A stretch of 64,000 bases of DNA from Hydractinia symbiolongicarpus (GCF_029227915.1 NC_079875.1:13637001-13701000); one strand, 5' to 3'; positions 35,017 through 48,800 are shown, counted from the stretch's first letter. Numbers and translations: made by a program. The notes: a model not told the origin generated them from the sequence alone.

Positions 35017-38000
35017 ATGGCGGAACAGAGCAGTGAAAACCGAAAGCAACGTGCCCGTTCAGATTGTACTAGTGAATTTTCAATATATTTGACTGAAGCT
35101 TTTATGCTTATGAAAGAATTCAAATGGCTATCCAATTCTTATGTAGCAGTAAGTGTTTTATTTTTTAACAGTGTTTGTAGTTTTGTTTTAATAAATCTTA
35201 GCTATAGCTCGCAATTATCCTAAGAACCAAGAAGGACCAAGCCTTTTTTGAGATCTTTGATTCCAAGATCCAGAACTTGCTTAATCTTAATGCACCTAGT
35301 GTTAGAGTCACTAAACGACAACTTGAAACAGGCCTTAAACCTTGGATATCTAAGGGCATTGTGAAATCGATATCCAAGCGTAACTTCACAAGGGTGTCGA
35401 TAAGAAGCTGCATACACCTTCAGTACGGGATCTTTCCCTGATCGCGTGACTGTCCCCCGATCAGGGTAAATCACCCAAACAAGTGAGTGCGCAACCACCT
35501 GATCGGGAGAGACTTATCTGACTTGGGGGAGTATTTTTCTTGCTTAAAATTGCTTTTTAAAAGGGCAAGCTGCTGGCCAAAAGTGCAATATAAATAATTT
35601 TTGTTTACATTAAATCATAAACTTATTTGGCGCCGATTCACTGATTAAAAAAAATTCACTGTGCCGTTTCGATGCTATTGATGAATTCTTGGATTGACTA
35701 CATGGTGCATATTTTCAGTCTAGGTTGCACATGTTGAGGCTCTGAAGCTCATTTTAGTTGTCTTATAAACATGTGCTTGAAGTTAGTTTAGTAAGAAGCC
35801 AATATAGCAAGCTATATAGAGAAAAATGTGCATATTTTTATCACATCTGACACAAAGTATAGTAGAGAAATATTGACATCTTGAACACAGCTGTTTCGAA
35901 GCGGACAAAAATGTTACGAAAAAATAATTCGAATTACCCTCTCAGTTAAAACAGGATATCTCAAGAACGAAATAAAATTTTTATATTCTGTAAAAAGAAT
36001 AATAATCTCGGATAAATTGTCCATATTATTAAAAGAAAAATTTTTTTGGACACCTGTCCGAAATTGGTATATTTAAGCCAAAATGTCTAAAAATGACTTA
36101 AAAATTATCATTTAGATGAATGTCTTCCACAATATCTCTAGAATAAAGTTAAGGAAACATGTTTTTTATGGTCCAAAGGTTAGGTTAAATATCTGGAATA
36201 AAAATTAATTTATTTTATTACTGTCCGAAATTGTCCAAAGGGTTATTTTTGGGCCAAATGGGAGACCTATGTGAAAAACGGCCTTTAGAGCCTCAATGTA
36301 TGCTTAAAGTTTGTTTATTAACTGAATAAAAAACATTACTTTAGATTCTAAGGCCATTAAATATGATGTAGATGACAGATTAGTCTGTCCGAAATTGTCC
36401 AAAGGGTTATTTTTGGGCCAAATGTGAGAAATTATTTGAAAAACGACCTTTAGAGCCTGAATGTATGCTTAAAATTCGTTTATTAACTGAATAAAAAACA
36501 TTACTTTGGATTCTGAGGCCATTAAAGATGATGTAGATGTAATATTTATCTGTCCGAAATTGTCCAAAGGGTCACTTTTGGTCCTAAGGGTTTTCGGGCC
36601 AAATATGTGACATCATACATTAAATAAAACGTCATTCAGAGTCAACAGTTTCAACATTCTAGTTTATCATGCTAGTAGAAAATATCTCAAGTTGTGCATA
36701 AATAGTTTATTATATACATTAAATATATACAAAGCAATCATGTTGTGTTTCTTTATAAATTGTATAAAATAGCACCCAATCTTGTGATAAAGCCAAGATT
36801 AGCTAGCTAGCCATAAACATCTTTGATTTCAACAATTTTATCTTGAAAAAGCCCACCAAAGTCTTAACTAAATATAAAAAAGAAGTATTAAGTGACTTAG
36901 CTACAAAACACGATGCAAAATGCAAAACTGTAGGACCAAAAAATAGCTACTCTTTACAGAAAAATACAAAACAGAAGAAAAAAGAAGTTTTACAAGCTAT
37001 AAAACAATTTCTTAAAACCAAGGGTGATCTTATAGCAAAAAAATAATATTAAAATCCCTGCAAAATAAAGTAGTTTACTGTTTTTCCCTTACCTCGTGCT
37101 CTGCCAAACTTTAGCTAGCTTCAAAATTGCTAAGACACCGTTGTCTCGCTTATTCCAACATTTTCAAAAAATCCCGGTTTCGGATTAGGATTCCCGGGTC
37201 GAGCAATCAAGTCAAAAGTAAACACCGGCTTGCCGTAATTTTGCTGGGAAAAACCATACCTACCAAAACATTAAACGCCATCACTGTGACTTGCTTAGAA
37301 GTTTAGAGAATTATTTAATTAGACAGAAAAGGGATCACACTACATCAAATCGCCGTGCACCACTTTGGCAACTTTTTCTCCTCTTTTTTAGCGCCTAAAG
37401 AAGACTTTAACTTAAAATTTATGTAGTTTATAGTTTGCGAGACGAACGGTGCACGGTACCGGCCAATAGAACCATGTTTCCAGGCCCCCCATACCAATTT
37501 TCAAGTCCGTAGCTAGTAGCGCGACGTTGGCACAAGGTTGGAAAGATGGTATACTTTCGCCAAAAATAATGTTTTTTTTTAGTTTTGTGTGTTTTGTTTG
37601 ACGAAATAACTCGAAATTTATAACACACATATATAACATATTTATATATTTAAAAAGGGGAAAAGTAGATCGTTTTAATACTTTTTAATTCAGTAAAATT
37701 AAAACAACACAAAAAAAGTTTCAATAATTTAAAAAATGATAAAAATACAAAATTTCCAAAAAAATTGTGGAAGCCATCTTAATTTTGTCCGCGGTTTGAC
37801 CGTAGCGAAACAGCCGTGTGAACATAATTAGCTCGCTGTCTCTAGAGCTCAAGCTGACAAGGTGCTAAGCAAGAAAGTCTCTCCCAAGCACCTTTGGTTT
37901 GTTTATGTATTTAGCTAGCTAAAAATTTACTGCCAGTTATGACTCACTTAATCGGGTGGTTGTAAAAAATTGCTGCTGGTGCCGAATCACTCGATCGAGT

Positions 38001-41000
38001 GGTTTACTCAATCTGGGGACACTCACTCGATTGGGGAAAGATCCCGTACTGACCTTAAAAAGTGGGGACGTTTTCGGGCGAGTTCAGCGTTTTGAAAAAT
38101 ATTTCAAGTATATATTAGCCCGAATAAACCCTCATAGACCGAAAATGCCCAAAAAATAAAAGAATAACAGACACTAATGATTCAAACAACTATAAAAATT
38201 AAAATAAACTAGCTATGACGGTAGCGAAGTTCATAAATAACTGTTTTTGATAGTTTGTAATAAGATTTATATACTTGATAAATAACTTATATCCATATAA
38301 ACTTATTAACTCCTTTATCTTCAAGCTCCTTTCTTTACCTATCGTCTGCATGGTATGTTACACAAGGAATTGCATTTCGGAAAAGTTCAGGGCAAGCCCG
38401 GGAAAGTGCGAGCGGTTTTGGACGACAACCACCAATTCAATTCTTAAAGTTGCCTGGTGTTTGCGACTTAGTGGCACCCTCTTATAACTTCTTTTTAAGG
38501 AAGTTTTTTAATGCCAAAAACACAAGGGTGCTGGCTAGCCAAAATTGCTGTATATGTGAGGGCAGCAATAGGCGTTTTTTTTCAGGGTTTTTTTCAAAGT
38601 TTTCGTCTGTCTGAAACCGCCAGAATTACACCCGAAATGTAATGCACACAAGCTCATTGCTATTTTGTCCTTGTATTTCAGTTTATTATTTGTGGGATTT
38701 TAGTACAGCGTATCTATGGAATTAATGATATAAAAAATGTTTGAAAAATGTTATTTCTAGCTGATTCAGGTTTCTCCGGACGAAATTTTGGATTTTTTTT
38801 AAAAGCCGGAGGTCGCCCCACAGCCCCTGTGGTTTTTGCGGTGTTTCCGGTGAGTCGGCACCCTCCTCCAAAAAAGCTGGTCCAATAGGCTCAATACCAT
38901 CAATCTTTTAAGCGTATAGGAATTCAATTGTTAACCTGATTCGTAAAAGTAAAGCGAGCTACGGGGTGGGTCAACAAGCAACTTTTATTCTATTTGACCT
39001 GGTTTAACCTCATTAAATGTTAAAAGAAGAAACAATTCTTTTCTAAGGAAAATGAGTGGCATATTTGGTTTTATCAGCAAAATTTAAAAATAAGTATAAA
39101 ATATAAAAATATATATATATAAATATATATATAAGTTTTTAAATTTTATTTTGACCGTAATATACAACTGTAGTAAAACATTTTTACTGTGTCATCATTT
39201 CTAATGTAAAAATGCTTTAGGCCAATAACGCTCTAACCCCCTTGGAAAACAAAAACAAACTCTTACCTGCTAAAATCGTCTTGGTACTAAGGATCAACAC
39301 ATATTTGAAGATTACATCTGACCATCTGACTTGACAATTTAAATTGCCAATTCCACAAGCAAAAACAAGTGTTGCAACTTTTTGCTGAAAACATTTTTAT
39401 AATTACTACCACAGTCAGAATACATCATAGCTGATAAAATGGAATGATGCTATTTGGTACTAGTATTTTTATTCTTTAATCTTTACATGATGTTCTGTAA
39501 CTTGCTTTTAAAGGACATCAAGGTTGTGTCTATTTAAATAGCTGTCTAAGACCTAAAATTTAGTGGCCAGTTATAAGTGTGGATGGTAAGGTCTAAAAAT
39601 TTAATACTTCTGTCGTGAATAATGCAGAACCTAATATAAACTAACTAAACAGTGTAGAGCCCTATATGAAAGAGAATTATATTCCCAATCCAGCAGTGCC
39701 CAAGTTCACCATCGATATGGTAGCAGGTGACAAAAAATCGGGTTTAAATTCAAAAATTTGTCAACAAAAAAAATTAAATTTCTGAATTTTTTTAAAGGCT
39801 AAAGAAATATATATATATTACATCTGCTCTTAAATTGTTTTTGGCAAATTGAGTGCTCTCACGTGCTGTTTTTTTCCAGGAATTCTTCACTCAAGGTTTA
39901 TGGCAAAAGCTACCACACAGTTGGAGAGAATGCTTGAAAAAAGTGACTTTAGAAGAAGTTGCAGACAATATTTTGCATGACAACAACAATGCAGTGTTTA
40001 GGTATACTTTGTTTTTCAATTAGTAAAAATGTAATAATAATATTCTTTTAAAATATAGGCACAACTGTAAAAAAATAATAGCAAAAAAATGTTTATTTGT
40101 CAAGTTCTATATGTAGATTTTGTTCTAAATGGTTCTAAATGTTTGATGATTTTTATTAGAGTGGTACATTCTGATGCCTTATTGTGCCATCCAATATTTT
40201 GTGAGAATAACAGTTTGTGTATGTCTATGTTGCATATCCCTTCTGATTTGTTGTAGATTTAGAACAAGTATCAGAAATAATTTTATTGCTTTTCATGATT
40301 ACCTTCACTCTCATCATTGAGATTCTGATTGTTATTGTTAGGTTTCTGCTTGGTTCATCTGTTATTGGCTTGCCCTTAACTTGCAAATAATTAGAATTAA
40401 AAGCTGGAAGTTTCTTACCTTCTGAAGCCTACAACAGAAAATACTCTGCCCCAGCATTATTCATGCTGCCTGTGAAATAATATTTTTTTAAATGTTTTTT
40501 TTAGATTTGTCTGGCCTCTTTCGTTACTCTCTTTTATTGCTGCCTGTCATGCTCTGGCACTGAATAGAAATCAAAAAAAGTTTATTGGTAAAAGCGGTGA
40601 CTACAAACAAGACGAAGATCTTTCCATGATGTTTAAAAAACATATCAAACTAAAAAAGAGGCATGAATTGTCTGTTTTACCTCAGGTATTAGTTTAAATT
40701 AAGATTATAATATATATGCCATTCTAATAAGAGAAAGAGTATGAGTAGATGCTTGCTGCAAATCAGTAACTAAATAAAATATAAAGACGGTGCAGCTTGT
40801 ATGATCAAAGTAAAGGTGTTATGAATTCTCAATGTTATATTTCCAAAGCGAAGTATTTATATACTTCATGTTTTGTCTATATCCTTTCCTACAATATACT
40901 CTTTTTAACTGTTTAGGTTATAAATACTGTTTGCAAAGAAACAAAAACAACCAATGTTGTGGTAGGAATCTCTGTATTAGTAGCGGTTGTCTATCTTGTG

Positions 41001-44000
41001 CGAAATGGTGCAATTTCATTACTGCATGCTAACTTATTAACAAGGATGTTGAATTGCTATTGTAGGAAGTATTTAGAGCAAATTTTATGTGAATTTTTCC
41101 AGGGGCTAATAAATAGTGATTTTCACATAATCCTTGGGTTTTTTTATTTATTTTGATTTTTGTCATTACTGTGCTAGATGAGCATACCCTACTGGACTTG
41201 AGCAAACAATAACTTTTAGCATGTAAAAATGCAAGCAGATTTTCAAGGGAAGTGCTACAAACAATTTTTTTTACACAACATTTAAAAAATAGTTATTCTA
41301 GAAAATGACTGTGCTTGACATTTAAGAAATTGTATTTTTTTATTTAAAATAAACACTTTTATGCATATCTTATGCTTCGTATAGCGTGAAAACGAAGAAT
41401 TGTTTTAATTTATAAAGAATAGTATTTTACTATACTTTTACTTTGCTTTATATTTGTGGAAAATTTATCTCCTTGTTTTGCTTTACGTGAACAGGATGTT
41501 GGTTCAGGTTTAGGTCATTTATCACGAATGCTGGCTTACAAATATGGCTTGAACGTCGTTGCTGTAGAGATGGCTGGTCAAAGACTACCGGTTGCTGAAA
41601 AATTTGACAAGTAGGTTTATCTAAAATATAAAAGTCTCACTTGCTTTTTTTTCATTAGCTTCCTCCTACTTGCTTACGCAAGGTCTTCCCGGATAGTTTA
41701 AATTTGGCATTGTTTTTTAGAGAAAGTGTAATTTAATATCAGCTTCGTTTTTAGCGTCTCATTACTTTCACCTTGACTTTTTATTGAAACTGTTTTTTTT
41801 TCTCTAATTACTTAAGAAATATTTTTAGCGGACCATACACGTTTTTATATTTAGAGAAATTGAAGAAGAGTTAAAAAGACTGAATAAAAAGGTATAGAAT
41901 GGCTAGTTAAACAATGTGCATTTTTATGATAAAAAGAAATCCTTCTAGTGAAAAAAGTTCTAGTGTCCTTGACCAAGACCAATAATAAATTTCCTCTTAC
42001 AATTTTTTTTGACTCAGGATGGAGTGACAAATGGATATGGTGATGTCACACACATTGCAAGATGGGTAAGATAGCTTCTCTGTACATTTTGTAATGGTAA
42101 TGTTCACAGTCAAACGTTTTTAAATATTATTTGTCACAAACTCAATCCTTTAATTATTTGTATTGTCAAAAAATATTTACTGTTAAATTTAAGCAAAAAA
42201 ATAAAATAAATTGGAATCGTGTTCACGTCTATAGTTTATTTACAAATGTTAATTTTGTATAGATAGAACCAGACATATCAACAGAGGAGTTTGTTAAACT
42301 AGTCTATGGTAATAATGGTGGTGCACAAACTAGTCTTAATAACTTCACAGATACGAAAGAAGACACTCGGGCTCATCTCGAAAACATGGATGGAAGTAGA
42401 CACTGCGTTCTAGTTGGCCTCCACACTTGTGGTGATTTAGCCTCCACCATGTTAAAAGTGTTTAAAAACACTCCAATGATACGTGGGATTGTATCTGTGT
42501 CATGTTGTTACTTTCGAATGTCTTTAAAGGAGGATTCGAATAATTCAACCTGTGGTTGTAGGGCTTCGTTTACATTGAGCTCTTTTTATCAGAATATTAA
42601 AAATGTACAAAATAGGAATGATGAGGAGACTAATTCAGTATTCAGTATTGTCAATCCCACTATATCAGAAAATGTATTGAATTCACATTTCAAGAACAAT
42701 CTTTCATCAAATTACTTAAAAAATTATTTTAACAAAGATGGCGTCACTCAAGGCTGTAATCAATGTAATTGCCATTTCAAATGTGGCAGGACAGAAGGTG
42801 AAACAGATTGTGGATTTCCATTGTCAAAATTCCTAAAGAGATTGCCATACCAACCATTGCAATACAAAAGTTTTGAAACTGCTTGTCATTTTGTGGAGGA
42901 TTATGCGAAGAAACTTCTTAGTAAGAACACTTTTGCAGAAGATTTTATCGGAAATTAGTTTTTTTTTTTTCTTATTATTGTTGTTAAATTGTTCTGTTTC
43001 TGTGTGGGTTAAGTTATTTTAGAAGATTATTCCAAACACTGCAAAGGTAATTTTGAATTAAAACATCTGGAAAGTATCTATTTTTACATTACTGTTAAAA
43101 AGTGTTTAAAAATTTTAATGATGATCGATAACACCATGTCTGTTATGTATGGTTAATGTTGGTGTCATTTCCTAGTTTTTTTCTCTTCCCAAACATTAAT
43201 TTTAAGAAAGTAAGGAACCTTCCTTGTTTAAAATTATCGTTTGGGCCTCGCCTGATTCCTTCGTTTGAGTGAAGAGTCGAGATAACTTTAAGAATAGAAA
43301 AAAATTTAAACTGTTAGAAAACAATTTGTTTTTACATTATTCCTGCTCGATTTATTTTAATTTTATATTTCAACAGAATAAACTAATATATTTTTTACTT
43401 ATTTTACTAACAAAATCACTACTTTGCAAAAAAAAATATGTTTGCAGTAGATCTTTCCAATGATTTTTAAGCATTACTATTTTTCTGGTATGTTTGTTAA
43501 TTAATTTTAATCACTATATATTTAGATCACAGTCCCAACTTGAAATTACACTGTTATCGAGCAGTCATGGAAGTTTTTATCCGCCATGTTGATCCTAGTC
43601 TAGTACTGGCACCTGTACGATGTAAAAAGATAAAAAATGCAGCATCCATGACTTTTGTTGAGTATGTGTCATATAATTTTATTCTTTACAGCATCTTGAT
43701 CTGTTATACATCTATTGTACATGTAGAATTTAACATGATAGTCAATTCTAATATTCTGCATTAAGTTCTTGTGATTTCCTAAAGAAAATAGATTGTTCAC
43801 TTTTAGGCAGTATGTACACGAATCTTCAATATTTCGGGGCGAAATAAAAGTTTCATTTCAGTCTCTATCCGTTATATTTGTTTATAAACGGCCAAAATCA
43901 AACTCAATTCGTTGTTGATTTTATTTCGCCCTTCAAATACTCATGCGAACATGGTTAATGGCGAAATTCCACTTCATTCTTTCAGCACGTCAGTTTAAGA

Positions 44001-47000
44001 TTCACGCATTAAAGTACTTAATATTGCGCAATATTTAAGAGCGCTTTTGCACGTGCTGATCGTTTTAAAGTCAACATTATTCGTTGCAGTGTATAATGAT
44101 GTAATTTCATGATTTCAACCAATGAATTTGCTTAAATCGCCGCCATTTCAAGTTTATGCTTTTGTGTTCTTAGTGGACGCACCGGGTGGTTTGTGCTTTC
44201 CGATCTATCAAAGTGCAATTTCGGCTTTAGCCGAAGTGAAACTATTGCGCATGTGTAAAAAGCTTTGGGGAACATTCAAAAAGTTATCGCGCATGTGTAC
44301 AAAGTTTTAGCACGTGCAGTTCACACAACCCTACCACGAAAAACTACAAACACACGAAACTTCATATAGGTGAATATTTATCATAGCACATCCGTATTTC
44401 ACCCCGATCAGACCTCTGATCATCACGGGCGAGTAGAATGCGTGTAAGTCATATTGAAGAAAAACTACTTTGTTCATCACTAACATATTGCCGCACGTAG
44501 TATAGTGGGTTCGTCTGCGGCTCCCAGTTCCTGGGACCGCGGATCGAATCCCGCTCACTGCTATGCAGTATGTTAGTGATGAACAAAGTAGTTCTTATTC
44601 AAAATGACACGAAACTTCATTTGAATTTAAAATCTTATTTTGGTATAAAGGCTCCTTTGGAATTATAGTTATCGCATTAGAGAGTTAAATTCAATATTTT
44701 TATAATAAACCTCTATCAATATTTTTCTTTGCAATTTTGTAGTTTCTTTAACTTCTACTTACCCAATGAGAATTTCCTGGTGAGATAGTTTCAAATTATC
44801 CTGTCATTTAAGCCCTTAGTAGGTATGTTAAGCAAAGAATTAAAAAATGTTTATTTTAAAATAATTTTTAGTGTGGTTGGAGGTGTGGTTAAAAATAATT
44901 TTTTTACTTGATTGTTATAAGAGTATATTATTTGATTGTTAATTGATGCGCTTGTTGGATGCAACTGCCTCACTTTTCACCTTGATGCTTGACAAGAGTT
45001 GTTAAAAAATTCAGGTCTACCGTGATTCTTCTTATTAAATTTAGATATGCAGAGAAAGTGTTCGAACGATTGGATAAAGTTTTTGATCCTGTTTTACTGA
45101 AAGGTATATTTTTGTTCTGTCTGATATTTCTGGACTTCCTCAGAGAAAACTTTAAAGGAACCTCTAATATTGTAATAAAACCTTTTTTTGTTACAAAATT
45201 TGCCACCTGTCATTTCGGTCGCCATCTTGGTTTAAATGAGAATAAACGAATGACTGGACATTTATTTAGGTAAAGATTAAGCTTGTTGGATAATATGCGC
45301 AAACGGTGAATCGGTTTGCGCCTACATTTAAGGTTAAACAAAATACATTTTGTCATGATTAATTTACACGAATTCGTCATGGTGAGATATTTTGCCAAGA
45401 TTTCTTATCAAAAATAAATCATTTAAGGTTTGCTGCGAATAATATTTTAGGAATCTGGTAATTTTTTTTCTTTGCAATTTTAATTTATTTCAGGCCTTTT
45501 TATTGAGATAGGGTAACCTTTCATTAATGCTCATACAACAGAGGCTGGCGATTGTGTTTATAACAACAACAACAACAACAACAACAATAACAAAATAATT
45601 TGTAGAGGAAAAGTAGAGAAGAAAAAAAAATCCTTTCTTGATTTTTAAAAGTTACGCGAAGTTAATTTTAGCCAATAAGTCATTTCTAATAATTTTGACG
45701 TTTTTGGGGATTTTCGCAAATATTTATAAAATTCGCTGAATTTGCGAAAATAAATCTACGCGAAAATTTTTGCAACGCATTCAAGGTTGATCACTCTGTT
45801 TGGCACAGAAGTGTATATTGTTATTTATTTATGACAGCGTCAATCAAAAATTGGTCAGCCTGATTATTGGACGCGTCATTTACGCCATGTAAAACATACT
45901 TGATTTTTTTTTTACCTTGCGTTCTCTATATTTTTAGTAGGTTTTAACTTTAAGAATTTGAGTTCATACCTTCATGAAGTGTGCCTAATAACAATTTGGT
46001 AAAAACCACATTAAAACTAGACTGGGGAACGCGGTTTACCTTCTGAGTTTGAAAAAATAGTATCATATTGCATGGCTATGTTATTTGCAATGAACTATTA
46101 TCTTTGAGATAAGAAGTTTGTTAATATCCGCAAATTTAATTTAAAAAATTTCAAAACCGTGCACCCGTTAAATAAAAATAGCAGTGTTGTTTTTGTTTGT
46201 TTGTTTGTTTGTTTATTTTATCAATTTTGTAAGGAGCACAGCAAACACGGCCTATGAAAACTTCTAGATGTGGTGCAGAAAGGTGTGAAATTACTCATTT
46301 CTGCAACATTACGTTTAACTGGCGAAAGCTTTTTGCAAAAGAAATATTTCACTTCATCTAAATTAACAATCCACTGAAAATAGAGAAACATGAGAGGCAC
46401 GACCGAGCATTTTCCCCACGATATAAGTGTCGCTGCCCATTGTGTGTCTTTATGAGAGGGAGTATGACAGACCTCTCCCACTCCATCGTTTTTAGTGAGA
46501 ATCAGTATTTTAATGGCCAGATCATCTAAGAGATGATATTTAGAAAATATAAGCTGTGTTTATGTAGATTAGTATTTCAGGTCATTTTTAGCATATGACA
46601 TCATCAAACCCAATTGTAGGAGGTGATCTACTTCCCACAATCTTTGTCAGTTTAAATTTATCGTCTACTTATTAAAAGAAACACATGAGGAAAAATCAAG
46701 TATGTCCTCCATGTGACAATGACACGTGGGAGTTCGTGGGACGTTTTGACACAAGTTCCTCAAAGGGTGATCAGGCTGGCTTTTTCAATTGTTTTGGTAA
46801 CATTATATACAGCCCAAGTTTAAAGTGCTCATATCCGTGAGGTCATATCCGTGCAGTATGATTAAATTAGAAAATCTTTAAATGCAATTATCTTGAGAAG
46901 AGAAAATTTTTTTAAAAAATTTAAAGAGGCTTGTTGACCAAACATGACGTTATTTTTGACATTAAGATTGACTTTAAAAAGGCTACAAAACAGACTGTTA

Positions 47001-48545
47001 ATATTTATGCTGCTTGCACGAAAGTCAAGCGAAAAAAGGTGGCAAAAATTATGAAAACACAAGAAGCACATCTTAAACTATGTTAAATGTTGTAATTCTG
47101 GATCTATGTGTAAATAATCCTTTATATTCGTAATCTTTTGGTATAAGCACTCACACTTGCTTTTAAATTAACCACGAAAATAATTTAGTAACACTTAAGT
47201 ATAGGTAGCTATACAGTAGAGCCTCATTACTTTATATCTCAAACTCTCTATGAACCGGACAAAAGGTTCGAGATTGTTGAGAAAGTGCGAGTTCGAAAAT
47301 GTAGGGAAAATGTACGATAGGTGAAAATGAGAAGAACTCTTAATCATGATTTTTCCATATTAAGCCAGTCGAGGCAACAACAATGACTTTTGAAATATAT
47401 TTTTGGGTATTAATCATCTCAAAGCTAGTAAATATAGGATTTTGTATTTGTATTATTAAAAAATAGCAATAAAAAGTTGCGAAAAAAGTAAAATATTCAT
47501 AAAAAGGGATATCTGTACAAATTTAAAGTGCGTATATTTGTGGTACCTTTTGATTTGTCTGTTGATTACACATTAGCGTTGTGCATCGATTATGCGCCCT
47601 GCAGCTTCTTGAATATTTGACGTTTTTGTAATCTAATGACGTTCACTGTATATGGTATATGCGAAAGTTAAAACTATTAACAAGCATGAATTGCTGGAAT
47701 GCTCACATGTACTTGTTATGACGTTCTCATTACAGATATCAACTATGAAGCGTTGTTGTCACAGCGGAAAAACGTCACCATTTATCATTCTCTTGTTCTT
47801 TTGCTTGGTCCAGTGATTGAAAGTATAGCGCTGGTTGACAAAGTCATGTATCTGCTTGAAGAAGGTACTTATTTTTTGTGAAGGATTGTTAGCAAAGCTA
47901 AACTTTAAAAAGGGAAATTTTAGGAGATCTACAATATTAAGAGGGAAAATTGAGGGGAAAAATTTTGTTTTGTGATAGGGATTACAATCTTATACCATAA
48001 CCAGAGTTGCTCCTGTAATATTTAGTGTTTTTACTTTTTTGTCACTATATTTACTATTATTTCTTTCACTGTTTATGTTTACCAAATCAAATAGATTTAA
48101 TTTAAGAATCAGTTTAAGATAATCAGCCGCAATACACGTTTTTTTCTCTTCTTAAGCAATCTATAGTTAGTTCGGAAGGTGCTCGGCCTTACATTGAACC
48201 AAATGTTAAGTAACTGATGTAGAAACCTTTAGCATCACATCCTTTACCCTGAACACTATTTCTGCGCTTAGCAATCTTCCCAGTTTGACTGTGGCAATAT
48301 CACTGGCTAATCCGAACCCTGATGTGCTTTAACTGACGAACACCATTTAAAGTCTCACACTCTGTAATTACGTGTTAGGCAACCTGCTCTCTGTCGTACG
48401 ATTCCGAGGATTTTTGTCGGATGCAGACATGGATGTGGACATGCTTATCTGTTCTTTGTTAGGTATGGATGCAACTCTCACTCCAGTTTTCGACCCGGAT
48501 ATATCTCCAAGAAATTTCGCTTTGGTAGCTACACGTGAAACATAA
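35017..48545 (+). CDS. METTL25: METTL25-family SAM-dependent methyltransferase
   Basis: Predicted Rossmann-fold methyltransferase; the substrate is not fixed by sequence. I joined 12 exons in frame to 581 residues: 35017-35148, 39880-40001, 40505-40685, 40917-40961, 41495-41610, 41855-41891, 42018-42065, 42263-42920, 43526-43661, 45045-45103, 47736-47864, 48463-48545. The start is AAAG-ATGGCGGAAC. Family marks: EFFTQGLWQKLPHSW (about 45-59); SAM motif I DVGSGLGHLSRML (161-173) then VVAVEMAGQRLPVAE; LVGLHTCGDLAST (about 277-289); VSVSCCYF (about 304-311); GFPLSKFLK; YKSFETACHFVEDY; HCYRAVMEVFIR; LLLGPVIES; and the C-terminal VFDPDISPRNFALVATRE. Exon 8 would run into a stop at 42958, but A|GTAAGA at 42920 splices in phase 1. 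A Cys-rich insert (CNQCNCHFKC) lies between the CCYF and GFPLS motifs. METTL25B (RRNAD1) is the close alternative; length favours METTL25. Intron 1 is 4.7 kb because of an inserted element. Confidence 0.93.
35218..35410 (+). pseudogene. Non-LTR retrotransposon (LINE) coding remnant
   Basis: The + frame reads KKDQAFFEIFDSKIQNLL, then KRQLETGLKPWISKGIVKSI and SKRN. This resembles the linker ahead of the reverse transcriptase in non-LTR elements (the KPWI-x-GI-x-KSI signature). It is short, lies just after exon 1 of METTL25, and is cut at 35420 by the terminal-inverted-repeat element. Confidence 0.5.
35421..38051. mobile_element. 2.6-kb non-autonomous DNA transposon with ACCTT target duplication
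   Basis: The left end CAGTACGGGATCTTTCCC and the right end GGGAAAGATCCCGTACTG are perfect 18-bp inverted repeats. The inverted match continues imperfectly for about 50 bp (ATCG-GTGA-TGTCCCC blocks), and GGGAGAGACTT recurs further in on both sides. ACCTT flanks both ends (35416-35420, 38052-38056), a 5-bp target-site duplication. Inside are the 164-bp tandem repeats (36221-36600) and a lysine-rich 67-codon frame (36843-37046) of doubtful meaning. There is no transposase. The superfamily is not assigned. It lies in METTL25 intron 1. Confidence 0.7.
36221..36600. repeat. Tandem repeat, about 164-bp unit, within the TIR element
   Basis: CTGTCCGAAATTGTCCAAAG begins units at 36221, 36385 and 36550 (spacing 164 and 165). 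Units share GGGCCAAATG, ACGGCCTTTAGAGCC-like and ATAAAAAACATTACTTT blocks. A degenerate start lies near 36053. Confidence 0.85.
44464..44592 (+). mobile_element. Fold-back element with tRNA-like core, METTL25 intron 9
   Basis: Two perfect 24-nt inverted arms (44464-44487 and 44569-44592; ACTACTTTGTTCATCACTAA and onward) enclose an 81-nt core. The core has box-A-like GTAGTATAGTGGGTTCG and box-B-like GCGGATCGAATCCCGC. A related core lies at 52214-52315. The flank at about 44352-44460 matches 52070-52190 in the opposite orientation. Confidence 0.6.
45559..45596. repeat. AAC microsatellite
   Basis: An almost perfect run of AAC trinucleotides (strand-relative) in METTL25 intron 10. Confidence 0.85.
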
Positions 48546-48800
48546 TGCTGAAATATATTTTTAGTCGCATGGAATTTTAATTTATGTCGTTTTTCTGTGG
48601 TGGTTGAAACAGTAAGAATATTCATGTTCCCCATGTTTAGAAGAAGTTAGTTTACAGGTACGTTAAGACTGCGATTATGACAAAAAATATATTCTGTATA
48701 TCTTCAAATATCTTCAAACATTACCAAGAACAAAACAATTTTGAAGTCTTGCTAGATCTTCTAAATGTTTCTTTAAACTAATAAGGTTTTTTAAATAATA

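Noticed and set aside
36843-37046. Lysine-rich 67-codon frame in the TIR element as a transposon protein
   Set aside because: It is short, of biased composition and without a recognisable DNA-binding or nuclease motif; it could be chance in AT-rich DNA.
42386-42958. Stand-alone 190-residue protein ending at the TAG at 42956-42958
   Set aside because: It is the interior of METTL25 exon 8. The donor A|GTAAGA at 42920 and the next exon at 43526 restore the family sequence (HCYRAVMEVFIR), so the stop is intronic.
48368-48634. 88-residue minus-strand protein
   Set aside because: It is antisense to the last exon of METTL25, whose sense frame gives the conserved FDPDISPRNFALVA ending.
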